This document shows, piece by piece, positions 53,288-64,000 of a DNA stretch of 64,000 nt. The first letter of the stretch is position 1, and every line of letters starts with the position of its first letter. Under the pieces are notes generated by a model. The model was not told the DNA's origin, ran no database searches, and saw only the letters and a list, made by a program, of their open reading frames with translations. Origin of the DNA: Ananas comosus (lineage: Eukaryota > Streptophyta > Magnoliopsida > Poales > Bromeliaceae); assembly GCF_001540865.1 (NCBI RefSeq), contig NC_033623.1, positions 186,001 to 250,000 of the forward strand, given 5' to 3'. Both the position numbers and the translations under genes were made by a program.

Positions 53288-56200
53288 TCACTCGTCTTCC
53301 TCGCCAACCAATACAAAGGAAAACGGTGCGAACTTGTAACCGTCGCCCTCGTAGAACTTGTTCTGGAACTCCACCCAATGAAGCCTCAGAGCATGTAGAA
53401 AGGCGCTCAATGTTTCCATTACAAGTAAGACGCCGACAGTGGCAGCGACGAACACAATTATGCCGACTATGAGAATGATTACATTATTGTACCTAAGGAA
53501 CAGGAAGTGGCCATTAACAAGCAAAAAAAAAAAAAAGGTAAAATAAAATAGAATACACCTCAACAGCAAGAAAAGAATACAAAGGATAATATAGAAGACT
53601 CACCCCCACGCAAGGAGCAGGACTTTCTCGTAGAACACAGCAGAAAGCTCCGAATGGGCAAGACTGCAAATATTAAAGAACGATTGATAGTTAGTAAACA
53701 CGTAGGTTAAAGCTCAAAATTGGGTCAAATTGCAGCAGGGGTCCAAAGCATCTGACGTTTCAATAGTTGCCTTCCTAATCCCTTCGTATTAAATTCCTAG
53801 GCAAATTATAATTTGTCAAAGTAAACCCAGTAAGTCCAGAAGTCATTTGCGGCAGTTGCTGATGATATTTGGCTTACGTTTGTCCATGGGAGAATTAAAC
53901 CATCATGGCTAAGATTGCAGGGGATTTTTCTTTTTTTGCAAAGATTAGGAACCTAATCAGAACAAGTGAAAGGTCGGGGCTGAAACTGAAACTACACTAA
54001 AACATTAAGGACAGCTGCTGTAAGTACCACGAAAGTGAGAAGCAAGCAACCAGAACAAAACCAACAAGAACAAACCTTTTCTAATCAGCTTAGAAGAAAA
54101 ATGAAAGTCGATGTGGGAGAATTTCTAATACTAGTAATGTCGACAGAAATGGAGCATACCTGAGCGCCCACAGACGAAGATATGAAGCAGTATTAGAGAC
54201 AGCACCAAGAACAAACTCAATTGTGTGGATCATCTGGTGCACGAAAACTTCGCTAAACTCAAACTCCTCATGGCCGTTGGAATCATGACTGTGATCCACC
54301 TCGAGTGATTCCTCCGTGCTCTGAAGCGCAGTGTATGTTTGGCCTTGGTGTCTCTAATGCAGGCAAACAATCATAAACATCATGATAAGTACAATGTAAC
54401 ACCCTAATCCTAAAGAGCGAGAAGGGTCATCACGATGAATACATACTTCTTGGTGCTGCTTCTTCAAGAGCAACGGCTTTGGGAATAACATCCATGGCAC
54501 AGAAATAAGGGCGAGTACAAGTAAAACAAGCTACCAAAATGATAATAAATCATGTTAGCTGCGCAGATGGATAAATGGGGGGTGCATATATTCCCTGCAA
54601 AAACATCCATTTTAAAGAGAAAATAACCCTCGAAGGGCAGTTTCTTTTACAAAATAACCTTAAGTTGGGGAGTCATCCAATTCAAGGAAGTTGGTTTGTA
54701 ATGAAAAATCTTTTGATAGAGGGTCCATTACTAGCGTATATTTATAAACATAAAGTTTCTGAAGCGCATATATGAATATTCAGGTTTTACAAAAATATAT
54801 TTGTAAATAGAGTATTTTGCAGGGAAATATGCAAAAATATTTCCAGATTAATAAAGATGAATTAATTGTGCCTTTGTGAACAAACCTGCAGTGTTTTCTG
54901 GCCAGGAAATAGCTGGTTCTCACCAAGCTCATCAGTTGGACTGAGGAACATATATATCATCACATGATACAAATCAGATTGTGAGCCGGTGCACCATTTT
55001 ACAATGATGAGGAGAGACAAATAACCAAAGAGGCTATTCAAGAAGATCAACTGAGGAATAAACTGGTACCTGCAATTAATATTGGCCAAAACAATTTCCA
55101 GATAAATTTATAATCATAAGAAATAGTACTAATGCAGTGAGCTATTTTTATCATAGGGGGAAATGGTTTCGGGGAAATGGTTTCCATTAGCACAATAAAT
55201 GTGTATTCTTGCTCAACAAGTATGTGATCATCTCAGAAGCATTACGATCGTTATAAGCTGCAACATGGTTATGCATCCAACTACTATGATAAAGCACTAA
55301 TCATCAAAACTGTAATTCTGCATGTAAACTGAAAAAACCAGGCGCAAAGATGTAATTACCAGATGTTGAGACCGTTCCTGAAGAACGTCGCATTAAAATA
55401 ACTTAAAATAATACCGAGATTCATTTGTGCAACCCCAATAAGGATGGACATCTTCATCTTCAATGAGTTGAGGAAAGGGAGCTCGCTTCGGCTGCCATGC
55501 CACTCAGGATCCACCCCGAATGGGTAGGTACGCCTCACCTTAATCAAGCCCACAGTAGTAGCATCACTGAATGAAAACCAAGGCGAGAAGAAATATATGA
55601 GAACAACGTATTAAAACAGATGACAGCACTGTTCAAGGTAAAATGTATAGACATCACTATAATGAGATTTAGTGCCTGAACTTTTCATTCTCAAGATTTA
55701 GTCCCTCAACTTTCTCATAAATTGCAATTTTGACCACAAAATGAAAAGCTTTTCCAGTAACATGACCATATTAATTCTTCAATACAATGACTCTTCCAGT
55801 ACTCGAAACAAGCAAAATTGTCATTTCACAGGAAAATTCCAATGCGGTCAGAATTTTTTCCGCCAAGGATAGAATTGCAGAATATAAAAAATTTAGGGAT
55901 GACTTCAAAGTTTCAGATATTAGTACATGGACATCCGTGCATTAACCCCACTTCCGCGTGAAATTTCACATTACCTACATGACGGATCACGGCATGCATA
56001 GGCCGATTTACCGAAGAGTTCAAATGGGACAGAAAAGAACTCATTATAGATTAATCCAGTGTAAATTGAGAATAGTGCCATCATCATAATCACATAGCGT
56101 CCACCAAACATCATTTCCATGATATCTCCGAGCTTCTGTTAACCACAACATTACTCTAATGAGCTTGAACCTTCTATCGAAGCATAGAACAAATAATTAA

Positions 56201-59200
56201 AATGGAGAAAAATAGGGAAGAAACGCAGCATAGTACATTGAAAGAATGAAGACTGCAAACAACAAAACCAAGTCAACCATTGCCAAAATATAGTTCAACT
56301 TTTCAGTAATTAAGAAAATCATCAGGACACCAACTGTCCCTAGTGCAAGTGGTAAAGGGCTTGGTGGTTGGTACCCGAGATCCCAAGTTCGAATCCTAGT
56401 TGATTCACATTACCAAATTTATTTCTAAAAAAAATAAACGAAGCAGGTAGCATGCTACCTTTCTCTCTCAAAAAAAAGAAAAAAAAAGAAAATCATCAGG
56501 ACCAAGAAAACTAACCTTAATACTACCGAAGCTCAATATGTCATACTACAATATTCAAAATTAAAACTGATAGCATGTAGTTCCTTATTGAACAGCTTGA
56601 CTCGAATAATATGATAATGTTAACATAGCCATAAATCACATGCCCTAAAAAGAAGATCACTCACAATTTTGGCAATTAGAAGTAACAAGCCAAATACAAT
56701 TGATATGACACTAATACACAGTAAATAAATATGAAAAATATATCCATTTTTTTAAAGTATATGTATTGTCAACATTTTCGCAAACCTGAAGAGTGTGTAC
56801 ATTTAAAGTGCTGACCTGTGAAGATAGTTTCTTTTCTCGGACTATGAGGAACAATGTTCCAAGTAATAAGCAAAGGCCATGACCCCAATCTCCAAACATG
56901 ACCGCAAAGAGGAAAGGAAATGTAACAATAGTGAACACTCCAGGATTTGCTTCTTGGTACTTAGCGATCCTGCATATAGGCACAATAAATTGACATTCAG
57001 TCAGAACAGCAGATATACTTCCATGTGGTCCAAACTCAATATCAACTATACATCATGATCCTTTTTTTAAAAAAAAAGAAAATTTAGAATATTCTTTGAG
57101 AAGAGCAAAAAAAGAATATTCACAATATTCTTTTAGAAGAGGACACAATAGTAAGAGGGAATTATTATGTGTTTTGTGCTCGTGCTTTTTCTCTTCTCTC
57201 TCCTCTTTTTTTCTTTTCTTTTTTGGAGGGGGGAAGAGTGAGAGAGAATTATTAGATAGCTATATTTCTTTTCCTTTTCCTTTTCTTTTTTTTTTTTCAC
57301 AATGGACGCATACAAGAACAACAGACATCATTAAGACTACAATGTTTGTCAAGGTAGTAAAACATTGCCTCCCAATCTCCCCAAATTATATGGAATCAGA
57401 TAAAGAAAGTTTCAATGTAATAAATCTCCATGAAGGTAGCAGATAAGCCAGAAAAAGAAAAGAAACATATTCATGTCTTCATGATCATGTCCTCAACTTG
57501 AGGAAAGCAGAATATGAGCCTAATTTATTACTGAATTTCATGATTATTCCGTTGCCAATTAATAGTACATTTTAATTGGAAAATTTTTCTAGAAAATCCC
57601 AATCCTTTTTAATGTAAATTTACTAACCCATAAGCATCAACAATTTCCTGAAAAGCTGAAGTGAATTTGTTCGTTTTGAAATACGTAGGAGGAGATTCTC
57701 TAGTATGGAGAACTTGGAAAATTGAGCCCACTTGGGAATTGCTATCACGAGTAGCCCTCTGCAATGCTTCTTGAATCTGCACGAACAGCTCAAATTCAAT
57801 TACAACCCAAAACAGAAACCACATCAAGATGAAAAAAATGACCCAAAAAAATACCTGAGTTGTTGCAAAAACAGGGCTCCAACCCTCAGCAACTAAACAT
57901 TTCTTTGTCACATCAAGGCTTAGCATATTTAAAGTGTGATATATTGATTTCTCCTCCCTTACCTACAAAATTTTCATGCTTCAGTTGTGAATAGAACTAT
58001 GGGACAATAAAATATGCTTAATCACGAGGTATTGCTGATTGTACACTTTCAGTATTCAACTAATAACTCAGAAATAGCTATAAAGAAAAGGGAGGTTATA
58101 GTACGAGAGATTCCATTCCAAGAAATATATGTGAATACTAGTAGAAAGTTACCAATTGATTCCATTGTTCAAACTGATGAGCAATATTTTTGAGTATAGT
58201 GTCACGATGAAGCAATCCAACATCAATTGTAGTCTTCAGCTCTGCAATTTTTCCTGAGACCTGATTGAATTGATCCATTAGTACACTATTGATTCATAAA
58301 GGACAACAGTGGTAACAAACAGAATTATTAAAAATTAAAATAAAAACAAGGTACTCTTACATTTATGATCGTTCAACTAAACATCAAAGTTGTTTCTTAC
58401 TAATCTAAAGGATAAGACATATAAGCTGCTATACAAGTCCGGCTCAAAAAGCGAAAAAAAAACTGTTCCATACAAAAGAAGAAAGAATATAAGTAAATGG
58501 AAAGACTAATACTACTCCAGAAACAAGCAATTTAATCAAGTTCACTAGTCACCATTGAAGACCATGCATTTGCAAAATGCAGAACCATAGGAGCATCATA
58601 ACAGTGAATAATGCATTTTAAATTTTTAATACTATTCGTAACTAAACGATCATTAGAACATTCGTGCCATCTGACAAACTACCTTCTCTGTGTCAAGTTG
58701 TAACTGAAATGCTGAACCGTAACATTATGGTGTATAAGTGTATTGGCCTGCAACTGCAACTTCAAAGAAATAATAATACAACTAGCACTGAGAGTTTGCT
58801 ATCATTGCCACATACAAATCAAATACATTTATTACCCTCACTACCACAATAAAAAATTCATACAGCTAGTAAATTGATAAGTAATCTGTGGACCAGCCAC
58901 TTTCAAATATAGCATTCCGTCAAAAGGCAATCAGATGCAAGCAAACATCTCTTAAATCCTTATATAGTAAAAAAAACAAAATGGTAAATAAAAAATATTA
59001 AGAAACTGAAGCTAAGTTACAGTAACTAAAAGTTACAGTAAAAGGTATATGTAAGAATCACTAGAAATGATCATATTTACTTGACAAACATGTTGACAAT
59101 CACATCCATCAGCTAAAAAGAAAAGATCAGATTTAAAAGCTGAAACTTCCAAAGCTTTACAAAAGATCAGATTTAAAACTGATTTAAGCATTTTAAAAAA

Positions 59201-62200
59201 GAGAATCTAGTAGTAAGAAATAAGGATGAGTAAGTACTAACCTCCAGAATCATCTGCATTTGCTTGCCTATATCTTCAGTGAACGGATAACGATTTGCTC
59301 CAAAAGCTTCGCATATCTTTAAAATCTTGGCTTTTGCTCTCTCCCCAGAGTAAAAGATGATGAATACATTTTTTGCAACCTATGGATAGTGTAATTCAAG
59401 TAAGCAAATTGGCACACAATTATATCCACATAACCAGTCTTCCGATTTACCTCCTAATATTAGGCACACCGAAAGATATTAACTTCCGATACTACATGCC
59501 TGGTAACGACCATGATAAGAAAAAAGATGGATATTATAATAATAGTAAAACAAACTTGAATATAGAGAAAAATACTAATGTGAATAAAGCAGGCAAAATT
59601 CTCTGAGAATATCGTATAGGTCTCATCTTGGATTAGATCTTTCATCTACCAAAGTAGTATACTCCACAACTAAGGCCTTCAGTTAGAAGTTTCAACTGTA
59701 ATTAGTTGCATACTCCACAACTGAGGCCTTCAGTTAGAAGCTACAGATATAAATTAATTGCATACTTTTACTCCATTCAAGCACCTTCTACACTCTAATT
59801 GACATTAGTCAATATTTTTATTAGATATAAGAAGTGTTTCAGAAGGAATATTCAATAAGAATACGTTAGCACAAGACAATGATTCTCAAGGAAAGGTACC
59901 ACATTATGAAATTATGAATGCTAGGATAGGTAGTAAGTAAACAGAAAAATACAAGCATAAATGGACACTAATCTATAGTTCTTGAGGAAAAAAAATTAGG
60001 TGATCACATAGCAACCGTTCTGATAAAATTTGTGGCAAGAAGACAACCTTTTCTCCTGACACTGGGTCAGTGACTGGATTATCAATTGGCTCTTGTCTAA
60101 TGAACACATTGCCCCTGGTAGCACGAAACAAGATTCTTTCAAAAGCCATTGACTTGTCTTTCGGAACAAGACCACTGATAAACCCAAGTTTTACTTGCTT
60201 TGACGGATCTGTTAACATTTCCTGAAAGAAAATACATTTTGCGTTAATATTGAAAATAACAAGATAATAAAAAGAGAATCTGATAGATAATTAATTATAC
60301 CTGCTCTAGTAACAAAGGACTGTCAAGAGAAGCATCGCCAGGTTGATGCGCTTCAATTTCCCTCTGTTGGGCTGTAGCTCTGCTTTGAGCTGATTGGAAA
60401 AATTCACCACCCTGGGAAATAAAGCAGATTGATAGTTAACATAATAGAAAAATGAAAGTACATGTAATACTTACAATTTGCCAGATGTACTTTCAGAAAT
60501 TCAACAATTACAGCAGTCATTAGTGTGGAATTTGGGATATGGAAGAACCCCTTTCTATGCTGTCAATCAACTATCATATGTCTACAGAGGGAAATCTTTC
60601 AAAGCAGCCGATGATGAATTCTTAAAATGGATGTGTCCGTAAAATGGGCATCAATTCAATAACAAGGTATTATTTGGAAACAATTCCACCAAGAATGCAG
60701 AGATAGAGGAAATGAAGCGAAAGTTTTGCTAGCAAGAAGATCTAACTTCCAAATAAAGTTTCTTCTTCGCTAGCGGCAAGAGAGCGAGAATCAAACTTCA
60801 ACAGAAAGAATCATCTAACTTCCAGAATCGATTTCACATAAGCAAAAAAGAAAAGAGCCATACCTTCTGTAGAACTAGCATATATTCCAGTAATTCATTA
60901 TAAGTACGTTGCAACTTTTCATTATTTGCATTAACTTCAATTAACTCAGCTTCAAGATCACCGAGTTTTATCTGTCATGCACATTAAGAGAAATAGTAAG
61001 CCCTACAGCACTATGCAGAAAGGCAAAGTTTTATCTCAATTATTATCCCATCAAAAAGAGACTCCCTCAAAAGAACAAGAGATGGAAGGCCTCCAAACTT
61101 TTTTTTTAAAAAAAGTAAACAGCAAGCAAACAAAATAAGCCCTATGATACTGCAGTTAGTCTGGTAACAAGCCATCTTGTACCCAGAAATACAGAGCAGT
61201 GAATAAAAAAAAAAAATAATATTTCACCCATTTTCTCACTTGTATCAAACTAAGCCTAAGGAGACAGAATCTGAGAATAGCCGTTTACTCAACATTAAAC
61301 ATACCTCCAAGTCATCAAAATCAACTTGAGTTTGTGTCACAGGCATTGCGGAAGGTACTATGCCTGCTTTTGTCATTTGTTCCTTGAAAAGTCTCAACTT
61401 GCGAGCCATTTCTCCGCATCGTTTAATCTGCAAGCAGAATGAATTCAACATTTAGATTCACAAGACATAAACCAGAAGTCATGACATTTAGGAAATACTT
61501 ATCAATTTCAACTTAGGAGGAAGAATCCTATCAACATAAACCAGAATTTCAAATCTGCAAACACGTTCAGATTATCCATTAATGATAACAAGGGTGAAAC
61601 ACAAATTTTCCTTCCATCATGTGCTGGTTAGTGCTCCAGACTTCCATTACAGATTTCAACATCAATGCATGAGACACTGTATCAAACATATGGTAACTAT
61701 CTCATATCAAATCAGTTTGATATTCACCTCCACTAACCAATGTATTTCAAGTAGGGCTTCATATGCTCCAAAACAAGAATAATTACACAATATTATGGTC
61801 AAATTGCAAATTCATTAAAACCTTCTAGTGATCATTATGTTCTGGAAGAATAAGAACAAGAGGACAAAGGAAAAGAAAATGATAAGATCATGAGATACAA
61901 TATCTAGACGTTTGAGTGCAAAATTAACAAAATTGGTTACGTAAATTATGCATGACTATGGAGTAACGTTGATAAATCTACCCAGGGCATATGCTTGTAA
62001 AGAACAAGTGGCACTAAATAACTGTCAGTCAACTTATTTAAACAAAGCAGATTGCACTAGCTTGCAACATTACAGCAGCTCATTCACCAAAAAAAGTTGA
62101 AAAATTTTAATCCTCATGTGTGTACAGCCAAAAGCTTAACTTCTAAGGCGTCCTAGTTCAAAATGTTATAATTATAATTTGTAATAATGTTTCTTGCTTT

Positions 62201-63301
62201 CTTTCTTTTTAGGGGACGTTTGGATTGACGAATCTGTAGATCCAACGTAAATCAAGTGTAGTGGTGTTTGAGTTTCCCTGAAGTGTGATTATTTTTTTGT
62301 TGTTTGTTTTGACGTAACTCGTACAGTCCGAAAGTTAAATTCAATTACTTTTTCTGTTTGTTTTGATGTAACTTGGTGCCGGTAAAATTAGTTTTTTGAG
62401 TTCCATTGTTTGTTTTGATGTAAGTAAGTGAATTCCATTATCTCCTAAATATAGCAATAAATTTACCGCTATAAAATTTAACCTATTATATAATTACATT
62501 TTTTATTATTGTTTAAAGGTAATTCTAATTTATTATAAATAAGGTAATTCTAACCCATTATAAAGGAAGTAGAGTTTAGGTTTTACTGTTCAATAAAATT
62601 TTTAGAGGAGGTTGAGTGTGATGGAAGTCAAGTTCGGCACTTTCGAGGAGGAAGTCGAGATTAGGTGAAGTGGAGGTCTAACGTAACTTGAGTTACATTA
62701 CATTTTTCACTTACACCAAAACAAATAACGGAAGTAGTGGAACTCGAGTTCCATCACTCCACTTACACCAAAACAAACGGACCCTTAGTGTTTCTGCCTA
62801 GAAAATGCACCATCAATATCTATAAAAACATGAAAGATATTGCTTCATTATAAACACCACAAAATTGAGAGAAATGCTGAGGCAAAACATGATAAGAAAC
62901 TTGTGTACGACTGTAAGCTTGTGCAGAATTTTCCTTTCACATCAGAGTATAAAGAACCCATGTGCATAAAATCTTGATGACTAATGACTTGCAGTTAACA
63001 CAGCCTTATTAACTCTAAATGCTTGGAGTAAGCATCAGCAAGTAACAATGATAAGATCAGTGAAGCAATCAATATTTTCAAAGCAATTACATCCATGTAG
63101 GCATGCACTCAAATCCAAATCTTCAAATTATTTCGATTATAGCATAATACTATCTAGAGCAAAATGATCTGCAGCATACAGAAATACTAGCTCTAGCCTA
63201 TTACAGAAAAGATAATAACACTAAAAGTTAAGTTATCGTTTGGAAAAAGAATATACCTGGTTAGCATATGTGCGTTGAAAGGGACTCTTATCTGCATTAA
63301 G
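53288..63301 (-). CDS. VHA-a: V-type proton ATPase subunit a (5' exon off the window)
   Basis: The large membrane subunit of the V0 sector, which carries protons across the tonoplast or trans-Golgi membrane. Seventeen minus-strand exons: 63301-63257, 61427-61305, 60971-60864, 60411-60301, 60221-60048, 59379-59242, 58260-58153, 57962-57855, 57776-57628, 56969-56816, 56135-55975, 55566-55360, 55069-54886, 54530-54447, 54353-54160, 53663-53604, 53492-53288. All are GT-AG and keep frame: 2313 bases, 770 aa plus stop. The cytosolic half contains [53 protein letters not shown] and [23 protein letters not shown]. The membrane half contains [41 protein letters not shown] and YLRLWALSLAHSEL, whose Arg matches the essential arginine of yeast Vph1 (R735). 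It ends GEEDE. About 48 N-terminal residues are missing, lying beyond 64000. Closest in type to plant VHA-a2/a3 by eye; the isoform is not certain. Confidence 0.97.
56329..56485 (+). mobile_element. SINE in a VHA-a intron, 17-bp target duplication
   Basis: It contains A-box-like GCAAGTGGTAAAGGGCTTGG, B-box-like AGTTCGAATCCTAGTTG and an A-rich tail. The direct repeat AAGAAAATCATCAGGAC at 56312-56328 and 56486-56502 flanks it exactly. It is inserted antisense to the gene, in the intron between exons 56969-56816 and 56135-55975. Confidence 0.92.
59659..59740. repeat. 51-bp-period direct repeat in a VHA-a intron
   Basis: The phrase ATACTCCACAACTAAGGCC... at 59659 recurs with one or two changes at 59710 (ATACTCCACAACTGAGGCC), both followed by TTCAGTTAGAAG. 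Confidence 0.8.
62212..62784. mobile_element. Tourist-like (PIF/Harbinger) element in a VHA-a intron
   Basis: 573 bp with ends GGGGACGTTTGG and, reversed, GGGTCCGTTTGTTTTG, flanked by TTA at 62209-62211 and 62785-62787. TTA/TAA duplications and such ends are typical of PIF/Harbinger MITEs. The subterminal parts share GTTTTGATGTAA / CACCAAAACAAA words in inverted orientation. It is inserted in the long intron between the exons at 63257 and 61427. Confidence 0.75.
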
Positions 63302-64000
63302 CTGAAAAAATGCTTAGTTAGATTGAAAGTACTATATATATAGAAGCATGCTATTTGTGTCAAAGATTATGAAATCATGCTGCATGGCATTTATGTTTCA
63401 AAAAAGTTCAATAAATTGAAACTCTTGATAAACAATGTTATGACTTCAAGTCATCATGTGAAGTCATCATTGACCCAATATAGAAAAGCATCAAGGCAGT
63501 AAAGGTCTAAAAGATAACCTTACTTTTAACAACAACTCCTGAAATAACAATAATTAATAATTTTAAACACTGCACATAATAACCAATAGGCACTGCTCTC
63601 ACCAGAAGTTAATTGAAGCCCTATCTATCAACTTGCTGTAAAAGCATAAATAGGCTTCATGGCACAACAAAGATGATGAAGAAAACCGACCAAAGAATAG
63701 ACAAATAGTTGTTTTCCTTGAATGGTGAAATGTCAAACAGTGAAGAAGAGAATAATAGTTATTTAAGCAGTTTTAGGAATCTCTCACAGAGAATCCTAAA
63801 ACTTCCCTAAAACCCCAAGCATCCCCCCTTTTTGCCGTGTCCTTCAAATCCACTATTATCCCACTCATTAAATCTGCACAAACAAACCATACCATGCCAA
63901 GAAACGCTAACAACATTGCAGAAGGTGGCTATGTCTCACAGCAATTCCAGAGTTAGAGGAGGGATTAATAATCCTCGTAGAGTTGCACAATCGTACTACA
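63302..64000 (-). other. VHA-a intron continuing off the window
   Basis: No match on the minus strand to the conserved N-terminus of subunit a (the MQLVQ/GELGLFQF region) was seen here. The first coding exon must therefore lie to the right of base 64000. Confidence 0.6.

Overview
The window is nuclear DNA from a flowering plant, most likely a monocot. The evidence is multi-exon plant genes with GT-AG introns, very GC-rich first exons over AT-rich introns and spacers (a 5'-to-3' GC gradient typical of commelinid monocots), and many small plant transposons, SINEs and CT/TA microsatellites. Pineapple (Ananas) or a relative is my tentative guess. It rests on the general look of the repeats, not on a search.

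Layout, left to right. 1-4.8 kb: repeat-rich spacer with part of a Copia-type LTR, small MITEs and microsatellites. 4.85-6.87 kb (+): a TRM/LONGIFOLIA-type protein with a VARLMGL motif and a DUF4378-like end, probably a microtubule/TON1-associated growth regulator. 6.9-11.4 kb: spacer with a SINE, transposon ends and a Helitron 3' terminus. 11.69-16.73 kb (+): anthocyanidin synthase (ANS/LDOX). Its middle (end of exon 1, intron 1, exon 2, start of intron 2) is present twice in tandem, with a single N at the junction. 16.75-24 kb: transposon-rich spacer. 24.14-27.23 kb (+): gibberellin 20-oxidase, three exons. 27.2-31.9 kb: spacer with a fold-back element, a GC-rich island and a hAT-like MITE. 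31.9-34.13 kb (+): HPR3-type glyoxylate/hydroxypyruvate reductase, two exons, followed at 35.59-36.0 kb by a decayed second copy of its exon 2. 37.66-38.10 kb (-): small NFD6-like organellar protein. 38.2-44.7 kb: spacer with CACTA, MULE-type MITE, SINE and palindromic elements. 44.99-52.07 kb (+): CLB1/SYT7-type SMP+C2 protein, 11 exons, 508 aa. 53.29-63.30 kb (-): vacuolar/V-type H+-ATPase subunit a, 17 exons visible, with the first coding exon beyond the right edge.

The genes are not an operon or a recognisable biosynthetic cluster. They are ordinary, independently transcribed plant genes. ANS and GA20ox both belong to the 2-oxoglutarate/Fe(II) dioxygenase superfamily but act in different pathways (anthocyanin versus gibberellin). 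CLB1 and the ATPase subunit are convergent. I found no convincing undescribed system. The observations most worth a second look are the internal ANS duplication at an N (possibly an uncollapsed allele), the exon-2 pseudogene behind HPR3, a repeat family embedded in CT/TA microsatellites, a nested-palindrome fold-back element, and several mobile elements with clean target-site duplications.
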